Source: Gari tellinella
Taxonomy: Eukaryota; Mollusca; Bivalvia; Cardiida; Psammobiidae
Length of the DNA: 64,000 nucleotides
Assembly (NCBI GenBank): GCA_922989275.2
Contig: OV277859.1
Location: forward strand, 85,556,198-85,620,197
Reading direction: 5' to 3'
The notes beneath the pieces are model-generated. The model was not told the origin of the DNA, made no database searches, and saw nothing but the letters and a program-made list of their open reading frames with translations. Numbering within the stretch: the stretch's first letter is position 1; each line of letters starts with the position of its first letter. This document shows positions 9,850 to 19,200 of the stretch, one piece after another. Both the position numbers and the translations under genes were made by a program.

Positions 9850-12800
9850 TTGATTTACCTTTGATTTACCTTTGACGTCTGGTCGAGAATAAGCCTTTGG
9901 CTTGTAAAGACCCTCTTATATCCATGGTTTTCTCTACTGTTCCGGTTATGAATATATACATATTTTAAAACTCGTATCTGAATTTATTTGATTTGTCCTT
10001 CCAGGCAACGTTCAGATTAGATTTAAAATTATTTACACTGTTGCTGTTCACTGTAACACTGGGTAATGAGTTCCAAGGATTTGCACACCTAGCACTGAAC
10101 GAGTTCATTGAGCTTTTATAGTTATAGTGGCGTTTGATTATCTTTTTATTGTGACCTCTTGTTATCTGGTCTTCATTTGTACATATAGATTGCAGATTTA
10201 CATTATCATATTTTTCCATAATCTTGAATAGCTGAATCATATCTTGCCTTTCCCTTCTGTATATCAATGTTGGAAGACCTAATTGTTTGAGCCTTTCCTC
10301 ATAGGATAGATGAGAAATGACTTTAACTAGTTTAGTTGCTCGTCGTTGAACTTGCTCTATAGATATTATGTCCTTTTTCAACCAAGGTGACCATATTACA
10401 GTTGCATATTCTAATGTAGGTCTAATTCAGGATTCATACAGGATCAAAAACATTTCTCTGTCCATATATTCAAAACTTCTTCTTATTAACCCCAATCTTT
10501 GATTAGCTTTCTTCACAATATTTGAAATATGTGTGTTGAATTTCATTTGGTTATCAAATGTTACACCAAGATCTTTTTCCTCTGTTGTTTGCATGATAGC
10601 TATTTCCTCATTTTCAGAGTTCATTGTATAAACATGATTTGGGTTTTTACGTCCAATATGCATAGCTTTGCATTTTCCAGCATTAAATTTGAGTTGCCAT
10701 CTGTCCGACCATTGTGCTAAACTGTTAAGGTCTATCTGCAAAAGTTCTGTATCTTCTTCCTTGTCAACTTTAGAATATATCTTTGTGTCGTCAGCAAATA
10801 ATTTAACTGTTGAATTTACTACATCTGGTAGGTCGTTTATGAATATCAAAAAAAGAATAGGTCCCAAAATAGATCCTTGAGGGATTCCACTGATCACATC
10901 TGATTTCACTGATCTAACATTTCCTATTCTGACTGATTGGCTTCTATTCATCAAGAAATTTTCAACCCAAGAGAGGACTTGACCCCGAATACCATAACTC
11001 TGCAACTTTTTCAATAATCTTTGGTGAGGGACAGTGTCAAAAGCTTTGCTAAAGTCTAAATAAATGCAGTCCAAGTTCTCTCCACTATCTAATATCTCTA
11101 TCCAGTCTTCCATTACTTCTAATAGTTGCGTCACACAAGATCGTTTATTTCTAAATCCGTGTTGATGGACAGTGAAAAGGTCATTAGTGTTCATGTGATG
11201 TAAAATATTATCTCTAACGATGGATTCTAACACTTTGCAAACTATACTTGTAAGACTCACAGGTCTGAAATTTTCTGTCTTCTTCCTACTTCCTTTTTTG
11301 TGCAAGGGTACAACAACTGCATTTTTCCAATCTGAGGGTAAATAACCTTCATCTATTGTCTTTGTGAAAAGTTTTGCCAAAAAATCGCTGAGTACATCTG
11401 CATTTTCTTTAAGTATCATGGGATGCATCTGATCGTCCCCTGGTGATTTCGACGAGTTCAAGTTGAGCAACTTTTTCTCCACTATTTCTTTGGTCACAAC
11501 TATATTCGTAAGCTCGTTACTGAACACATGGTCATCAACTTGGGGGATATACTCCAAATTTTCTTTTGTAAAAACACTTGTGAAGAACTCATTGAAAAGT
11601 CTGGCTTTCTCTGTAACATCATTGGTCATACAACCATCGCCCGTTTCTAATTCTCCAATTGTTGATTTTGTTTTACTTTTACTTCTGATATACTTCCAGA
11701 AGGATTTGGAATCTTCCTTGATGTTATCACACAGTTTTTTCTCAAAGTTTCTTTTTGCTTCTCTGCATTTATTATTAGCCGAGTTGCGTTTTTCTTGGTA
11801 GATAGTGTAATTATTTGAGTTTTTGCAGTTAACATATTTTTTCCATGCTTTACCTTTGGAATTTATTGCACTCATTGTATCTTTGGTGACCCATAACTTT
11901 TTCGTGCGGTTACTGGATTTTTTCTTTGGTATGCAACTTTCAGCAGCTTCTTCAACACACTGTTTAAAATAACACCACATGCTGTCTATATCCTCATCTT
12001 CGTGCCCCTGCCAGTTCTGTTTATTTAATAATTGTCTCATTTTATCGTAATCACCTTTGTAGTAAACATATCTCTTCGATGTTTCTTCCTGAATTTCAGT
12101 ATAACAATTAAACTGGAAAGTCATTGAAATGTGGTCACTTTTACCTAGCGGTGGTAAATATTCAATGTGTTCAATCATCTGTTCCTCGTTGGTGAATATT
12201 AAGTCAAGAATGCTGGGAATATTACCTTCTCTGTACCTAGTAGGGTCACGAACATGTTGATAAAGATAACTGTCGTTAACACTTTCTAAAAAGGCATCTA
12301 CCTCTTGGTTATTTGAAATATTATCCATCACCCCCCAATCGACTTCTTTATAATTAAAGTCACCCGCTATTAATATATGCGTGTCCCTTTGCTCTGATGC
12401 TTTGATTAACAGTTTGTTTAGGTTGATATTATTGTTCTGATCTGATGATGGACTTCGGTATATTGCACCTATTAAAAGAGTGTCTGTATTTGCCAACTTG
12501 ATCCTGCACCACACAGATTCATTGTATTCACTGTTTGTCAATGTTTCTTCAAGATCAGCTTTTAAACTTACTTTTGTGTATATTGCTACTCCTCTTCCCT
12601 TATCCAAACTGGGAATGAATGAATTATAGCCGTCGAATGAAAACTCGCTTTCTTGGAGTTGAGATTTGTTTTTCGGGAAGATTTCAGTAAGCATTATCAC
12701 GTCGAAAGATTGCTTTTCCATTAAATGAATCAACTCAGAACGTTTATTTAAAAGAGAGTCAACATTTGCATAAAAAAATCTTCAATCCGTTATATTTCCA

Positions 12801-12905
12801 GTTGTTAAAAAGGTTAAAACTATTGTCTGTGTTTTTAAAATCACATGTGAGAGGGGGAGTGCTCCCTTGCTACTCCCTCCGTGCGAGCCACCCTGGGAAC
12901 GATTT
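9850..12905 (-). mobile_element. CR1-like LINE, minus strand, 3' part with ORF2 and 3' end
   Basis: An endonuclease/reverse transcriptase ORF followed by a 3' UTR that ends at about 9850 in two copies of an 11-bp unit TCAAAGGTAAA. The same 3' end occurs in the plus-strand copy at 14040..14066. The element is interrupted by that copy, and its ORF1 remnant resumes at 14067..14345. The upper breakpoint near 12905 is approximate. Confidence 0.85.
9965..12787 (-). pseudogene. LINE ORF2 (AP endonuclease + reverse transcriptase), broken by one stop and one frameshift
   Basis: Endonuclease motifs include GDFN and SDHISM. RT motifs include DFSKAFDTVPH, GIPQGSILGP and the catalytic FADD. The frame is open from about 12787 to an in-frame TGA at 10429-10427 and then continues in the same frame to 9965. 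The sister copy at 13136..13990 has a Leu codon at the TGA position. Upstream, a run of seven A (12772..12778) shifts the frame; with six, the preceding open sequence would join. About 925 residues, usual for the EN-RT protein of CR1-group LINEs. Inactive as it stands. Confidence 0.88.
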
Positions 12906-14066
12906 TGCCGTTTCTTATTGTGTAATAAGTCATGCATTGATTTGGATGAATCAATGAAAAAAATTATCGTCTCAAGAGACCTATCCATCAAACAAAGGGA
13001 GGAGAACAAAAAATTAAGGGAAGACCTGTTAGAAGCCAACAGCGAGGGGAAGGCTTACACAATACGCAACGGAAAAATAGTCCCATTGATTAGGCAAGGA
13101 TCTGCAATGCCTAATATGGCTATCAGTCATCGATAAAACTCTTTGCCGACGACACAAAGTTATATTCTTTAATTGAAAAAGAGGAAGATTGCCAGGCTTT
13201 ACAAAAGGACCTAGACAGTCTCTCTTGTTGGTCTGATAGGTGGTTATTGAAGTTTAATGCAAAGAAGTGTAAGTCCATGCACATAGGAAGGAATAACCCT
13301 AAACACCAATACCATATGAAAGCAGAGGAGGAAGCTATTCTGTTAGAACAAACTCTACATGAGAAAGACATAGGGGTTACTTTCGATGAGAGAATGAAAT
13401 TTGATGTACACATCACAAATATTGTTAATAAAGCAAATCAGCAATTGGGGCTTATAAGGAGAACTTTTGACTACATTGATAGAGTAATGTTTTTGACTTT
13501 ATATAAATCGCTTGTGAGACCGCATTTAGAGTATGCTACAGTTATTTGGTCGCCTTGGTTAAGGAAAGATATTATTGCAATTGAGCAAGTTCAGCGCAGA
13601 GCAACTAGACTCGTTCGGGATATTCAACATCTATCTTATGAACAAAGACTAAAGGAACTAGGACTTCCAACTCTACTATACCGTCGTCAAAGACAAGACA
13701 TGATTCAACTCTTTAAAATCCTCAACAAATATGATGAAATACACATGCCCAGTATCATTATCAACAATTCCAGTGTTACTCGGGGCCACGACCTCAGACT
13801 AGTGAAAAGTCATCATAAGTATAAAAGTACCATGAACTCATTTGTCCCAAGGAGTGTGAATAATTGGAACAACTTACCAGAACATTGCATTCATAGTAAA
13901 ACAGTGAATAGTTTCAAGTCAGAACTAAATAATGCCTGGAAACAGAAAGATAACAAGTTTTTTATAACTTTTAAACTGGCGCACAACTGAGTGAATTTAT
14001 GAAGGATATAAACGGGTCAACATAAGCATTGATGCTTCTACAAGACCTCTCATCAAAGGTAAATCA
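12906..14066 (+). mobile_element. CR1-like LINE, plus strand, internally deleted, inserted in the minus-strand LINE
   Basis: An ORF1 C-terminal fragment (to about 13115) joins directly to the RT catalytic FADD segment (13136), so most of ORF2 is missing. The 3' end (14040..14066) carries the 11-bp tail repeat. It lies between the ORF1 and ORF2 parts of the opposite-strand element, so it is the younger insertion. The 5' breakpoint is approximate. Confidence 0.8.
13136..13990 (+). pseudogene. LINE ORF2 C-terminal fragment (RT palm end, thumb and C-terminal domain)
   Basis: Open for 284 codons from KLFADDTKLYSL to the stop at 13988..13990. Includes DIGVTFDERMKFDVHI, VRPHLEYATVIWSP and QVQRRATRLV, collinear with the minus-strand ORF2. 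Endonuclease and fingers are absent. The frame is undamaged, suggesting recent insertion. Confidence 0.88.
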
Positions 14067-14345
14067 AAGGTAAATCAATTGTTCCCCTCTTTGTTCTTTT
14101 CTAGCAGTTCCAATCGCAGATTTTTGTTTTCTTCTCTTTCTCTACTGGACATGTCTCTTGTTATGACGATCTTCCTAAGATTTCCTAAGGACATACAATC
14201 TTTAATTTTCCTTGCACAATTTAGCATTGCTCTTAGTTCATGTTTGTTTGAGAAGGTAACTTTCATTACTGGAGTTTTATTTTGACTACCATCATTCACA
14301 AACTTTTGCTTTAGTCTATATACATTTTTCACTTGTGGCGAGCTA
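14067..14345 (-). pseudogene. LINE ORF1 fragment (C-terminal part), minus strand
   Basis: An open frame of about 85 codons with MKVTFSNKHELRAMLN and MSSREREENKNLRLELL, a coiled basic/acidic segment. It resembles the ORF1 piece at 12910..13115 (SIKQREENKKLREDLL). It is cut at 14067 by the plus-strand LINE, and 5' truncated near 14345. Confidence 0.75.
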
Positions 14346-15176
14346 TGTTACTTTTTAAGTTATTTTATTGGGTAAATTAGAAATAACAGGTAAGATTTAG
14401 TCTTTATAAAGCTTTATTCTGTGATTTGCACAAAGAAACTTGACATCAGTTAGCAGCTGACATTTATTAACGCCAAACTTTAAAACAAACTATAACTACA
14501 CCGAGACTCCATACATGCGCCAAATTCATGCGCAGTAAACCATGCAATTGTGTACTGGAATTAACTGTTGGTAATCAGTGTATTATCGATAAATTTGCAG
14601 GTGTGTATAAGCTCCACATTGTAACACCTTGGTACATTACCTTTAGTACACTGTTAAGGAAGCTATAAATATACTTTATCAACGTAAAAAGCCCCCATTC
14701 GTAAATTTCTTCATCTATTTCTTATCGATTTTCACCGATATTCCCCTTTGTTCATGCTTACATCGTTCGATGCCGGTTATTGTTATGGTATGGTCCCACT
14801 TTCATTTTGGTACTCTCTATCTCGCAGGAGAGCACACTAATTTAACGTTCGTCTATAGGTAAGATTGATAGCATCAACAGAAACGCATTTTCTTATTCTT
14901 GTTTTGATCATGTCAAACTGTTTTGAAACATGGCTGCCAGTGTCATAGCCATATACACCATAAGAACTTCTTATTGGACGCTGACTTTGTGTCATCCAAA
15001 TAGCTCATTTTATCCAAAAGCTATCTGTCTGTGGAACATGTCGCCCCACTGCCCATGAAGCAGGCACAGTTGACAATTCCAAAACAATTTTCAATTTGTC
15101 ACTGTGCCAGATGTCATGTCTCTTCAGTATTGTAATTTGTATAAACAACAACAGCAACCAGTTTTAATCCTTGTGT

Positions 15177-15275
15177 AGCAGGAGTTACTTGGGTGTGTAC
15201 AGGTAGCTGGTGGATGAGTCCTGGTCGGGCCACGATTTTTTCACTCATCCTGTTACATGTAGTTTGATGCCGTGA
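15177..15275 (+). mobile_element. SINE 3' fragment with direct repeat
   Basis: The 3' part of the same SINE (GGCCACGATTTTTTCACTCA, 15228 on) follows GAGTTACTTGGGTGT. The same leader recurs at 15350 before the intact copy, giving a direct repeat about 170 bp apart. Confidence 0.5.
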
Positions 15276-15399
15276 CCACCTGTTGCATTGCATACCATGA
15301 TGCCATTCAGGGCGAATCTCAGGAAAAAAGGGGGAGTAATGTAGCGGAGTTACTTGGGTGTACAGGTAACTGGTGGATAATCAACAAGTCCTAAACCGG

Positions 15400-15510
15400 G
15401 TGGCTCTGTAGCTCAAGTGGTTAGAGTGCTGGCTCGGTAAGCAAGAGACCCTGGGTTCAAGTCCCGGTCTGGCCACGATTTTTTCACTCAGTCCTGTTAC
15501 ACTTGGTTCC
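15400..15510 (+). mobile_element. tRNA-Thr(GGT)-headed SINE
   Basis: Head 15400..15476: GTGGCTCTGTAGCTCAAGTG, anticodon loop TCGGTAA (GGT), B-box GGTTCAAGTCC, 3' TGGCCAC pairing with the 5' end. It continues into ATTTTTTCACTCAGTCCTGT, the family tail. A real tRNA-Thr gene is unlikely because the tail is shared with other copies. Confidence 0.65.
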
Positions 15511-15849
15511 TGTTATTCAGAAGCTCCCATGATTCCGGAAGCATCACAAAAATGTTTGATATGGCGCAAATGCTATCTACTTACGTCATTGCAAAAAGCG
15601 GTTACAGTTTGGTATTGTAATGATCATGCAAACCGAGAGACCCAGCAACAAAAAACCCTGTTGATGCAAAGCATAAGCTCACACCAAGAGATGTTTGATG
15701 CGCTATATAATTGACTCACTTCCCAACATACAAGGATTTGGGAAGCCTCAGTTGCAAATACCAATGTACCACATACATGTACGTTACATAACTCTCCCCT
15801 CCGAGAAGTCTCAGACTCATCCCAAGACTTGGACCCTGGGAGAACCGCG

Positions 15850-15945
15850 AAAGTTACCTGTGAGGAGTACACTTGTCCTATGCAAACAGTGTTGACCCTG
15901 ATCAGAGGGATCCTTAAGGAGCCCTCTGATCAGACAGGATATGCT
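15850..15945. mobile_element. A-family fragment (alpha hairpin only)
   Basis: GAGTACACTTGTCCTATGCA then hairpin GACCCTGATCAGAGGG and inverse. Both ends truncated. About 160 bp before the SMARCA4 5' UTR exon. Confidence 0.7.
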
Positions 15946-16106
15946 ATCTAGTTACAAAATGCCATTTTGAGGACAAACAAGTTGGCACTATATAGGACTG
16001 GTGCTATAGATTTAATACCAGGTAGATTCTGTTAATGCTGAGCTCTATTGATGTTACATAGCATCAGTCTTTATTTTGATACTTGAGTCATTTTCATTTA
16101 TTGCAG

Positions 16107-16158
16107 CATCTACCAGCGGGGTCATTGACTTGGGGATAGTTCTGAATGAGGGCTAGAT
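16107..16158 (+). other. SMARCA4: SMARCA4 5' UTR, part in the first coding exon
   Basis: A TTATTGCAG acceptor ends at 16106 and the exon runs into the ATG at 16159, preceded by an in-frame TAG at 16153-16155. The acceptor implies an upstream non-coding exon. A strong donor-like ATAG|GTAAGATT at 14857..14866 is a candidate for its end, but this is speculative. Confidence 0.6.
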
Positions 16159-16242
16159 ATGGCATCAGGTGATGGCAGTCCTATGACAACACCCCCTCCA
16201 GCTCCAGCTTATACACAGGACAACATACAAAGAATACAGCAG
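16159..16242 (+). CDS. SMARCA4: SMARCA4 exon 1 (residues 1-28)
   Basis: Starts [20 protein letters not shown] and ends with a Gln-Gln codon pair before donor CAG|GTAGGA. Phase 0 exit. A C-family MITE starts 45 bp into the intron. Confidence 0.85.
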
Positions 16243-19200
16243 GTAGGATGGTTTTCTATAATGGCTTAAATCTTTGAGCCCTGGATGCAAGGCTCCAGAT
16301 AAGGGGAGTATTTCAAAAATTTAAATCTTTATTTGTGCATTAAACCCTATGGCGTCAGTACTCATTAGAATTGTCTCTTTGAGACAATTCTTAAGAGTAG
16401 TAACACCATAGGATTTTGTGCTGAAATGAGTGAGAAAATGTTGGATTTGTTTAGCTTACTCCCTCTTATCTGGAGTCCTGCCTGAATGAATATTGGCCCA
16501 TTCAAAATTGTCATTTTGCTCAAAATCTAAAATTCAACACTTAGTGGCAAACTGGGGCTCTGTGTGTCCTATTTGTTATAGTCACTGTGAGTGTCACTGA
16601 CGTAGCTCCTCACCACTGAGCTTCAAACCCAGTCTGAGCACTTCAATTTTTATGCTGGCTTGCTGGAGATCGATGGTTCTAAAAATTTGCTGATGTGTGC
16701 CACAAACAGTGTATAAAGAGCATCAGGAGGTTCTTCCACCACCTGTAATTTGCTGGATGTGGGGATATGACTGAAAAACTGAACATTAAAACAACATAAC
16801 TTACTATAACAAATAACATCAATCATGTGGCAATATTAAAATAGTCACTTCATAGACTTGGGTAGTGACAGAAAAAATGTTGTAAAAGTTTTAGTTTGCT
16901 CCAATCTTCAATTTCTTTTTTCCCCATTATCAAGGCAACCAAACTTAGTATTTGACATGAACGTTTGAACGCAGACGAAAAAAGCACTTCTTAAGTTTTG
17001 CTTTTCATTTCTACTTCACAAAAAACATCTTATTCTGCATAATTCTTGCCTATTGTTTTCAAAACAACATTTATACTGATATACCTTGAATCTTTCTTGT
17101 AAGAACATTGTTTTATCTTTTGTTATGCTTATTGCAGAATATTAAGATGGATGACAAAGGCATGCCAAATAACCCGCAGCAGCAGTATAGTCATATGCAG
17201 AGACCAGGTGGAATGCATCAGCAGGGTATTCCTCAGGGTATGCCTCAAGGTATGCCAGGAGGCCCTCAGGGGATGGCAATGGGACCACAAGGCATGCAAG
17301 GTGGACCTCAGGGCATGCAGACAGGACCTCAGGGCATGCAAGGTGGGTCTCAGGGCATGCAGGGTGGACCCCAAGGCATGCAAGGTGGACCTCAAGGCAT
17401 GCAGGGTGCACCCCAAGGCATGCAAGGAGGACCCCAAGGAATGCAAGGAGGTCCACAGACCATGAGTGGTATGCATCCTCAAGGAATGCAGGGAGGTAGT
17501 ATGGGTCCCGTCCCAAATATGAGTAACCCAGCTATGGGAGGACCAAATACAACAGCCCCAGTCAGTGGTCCTGGCATGAGCAGGCCAGGAATGCAGGGCC
17601 CAGGAATGTCAGGTTACATAAATAACCCAAACATGATGGCAGGAAATCAAAACTCAAATATGCCTAGCTCAAGTGGGAACCAGAGCACTCCAGTACCTAA
17701 CATGCAGCAAGGTCATATGGGGCAAGGCATGAACCAGAATATGTCAGGAGCGCATATGGGAAGCTCTGGACCAAATATGGCCAGTCAAGGACCAAGTCCG
17801 GGCGCTAACATGGGTAGACCAACTAGTGGTGGACCTGATGGACACAGTGTCAACCAAGGTCAAAGTGGTTCAAGCCAAAGTATGGATGCTCCACCATATA
17901 ATCAAGGTATGTAGTACTTTCTCCAACTGCAACACAGTAAAACCTCTCTATTACGACCACTAAAACAAAGGCTAAATGAATATATAAAAGACAGGTAACA
18001 GTTTAAAGCAAGGTGACAGAAGGAGATTTCTGTTTTACTGTCACCTTGCTTTAAGCAGTCACCTGCCATAAACACTCGAAAACTGTTTAGCATAAATGCA
18101 TGCATTATGTATATACATATGTTTGACTCTTTTTGTCAAGTTGTGAGTTCGACATTGCTGCCAAAATGTCCTCCGCATTAGTCCGGGCTCTAACTCGGAA
18201 CTCCATGGATAGATTATGAAATGACCAGGCATAAATGTTTGTCAAGCAGATACGGCATGTCACACGCAAAAACCAGGTCAGAAACTGAAAGGTCAAGGAC
18301 ATATTTTTGGGTCAAGTGTCAAAACATGGTTTTTTTTGGCTCGCCTGGGTTCTAACTAGAAACTACTGATGGATTGTGAATTGATAAGGCATAAATGTTA
18401 GTCTAGAAGGTACGGCAAGTCAGACGAAAAAAAATCAGGTCAGTAGCTGAAAGGTCATGGTCATATTTCGATGTCAAAAACATATTTTTTGGCTTGTCTG
18501 GGTTCTCACTTGTAAACTTGTAACTCCATGGATAGATTGTGAAATAAATTGGTACAAATGTTTGTATAAAAGGTATAGTGTGCCACATGCAAATACCAGG
18601 TCAGCAGCTGAAAGGTGAAGATCATACTTACAGGTCAAATATCAAAACATACATTTTTTTCCATGCCTTTACATACTGTTGCAGGGTCTTCCCCAGAAAA
18701 ATTGGAAGGCGCTGGGGGAGGGGGTGTTACCCCCTTCCGTATGTCGAAAAAGTTTGAAGTTTTAATGTAAAAATGGTGTTCCCTGAGCCACTTTAAGCAT
18801 TATTTCAATGGTGTCTTAAAGATAAACAGCCTACTAAAACCTTTGTTTTTATTAATCAATTTAAATTTCTTTATGACAAGAACTTGCTAGAATCTATATC
18901 ATAACGGTAGATACAAGGAGTACAGAATTACTGATATGTTATTTTGTTTACAAAAAACTATACATCTTAATTCTTATAGATGAAATTTAGGGTTTGACAG
19001 AAAAATATAGAAAGACACATTACCTACATTGGTTTACTTGCTTTGTGATGTTATAATCTAAGACTATAAATGAGCATTAGATTATAATTTTTAAGCAAAA
19101 AATATTAGTTTTAAAAAATATGTGTGTTTGCTTTATATGTTGTCAACTTGCCACGTAATTATGTTAGCATTATGATTTTATGATAATTTGAAGAAGAAAA

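Larger units (their letters stand above)
14346..16106. other. SMARCA4 upstream region, no gene
   Basis: Apart from the SINE copies and the A-family fragment listed above, I see no coding frame or repeat here. A donor-like ATAG|GTAAGATT at 14857..14866 could end a SMARCA4 leader exon. The promoter may lie near 14400-14850. Confidence 0.35.

Noticed and set aside
8640..9850. Similarity of GCAATAAAGAACAACT (about 8668) and GCAATAAACTAAGAACAACT (about 9831) as LINE target duplication
   Set aside because: The second precedes the LINE 3' end but no matching sequence follows the 5' side at 14345, so it is not a target duplication; short resemblance only.
15400..15476. Functional tRNA-Thr gene
   Set aside because: Imperfect acceptor pairing and a tail shared with two other copies indicate a SINE.
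17129..17516. Long minus-strand frames opposite SMARCA4 exon 2
   Set aside because: Shadows produced by the 21-bp coding repeat on the other strand.
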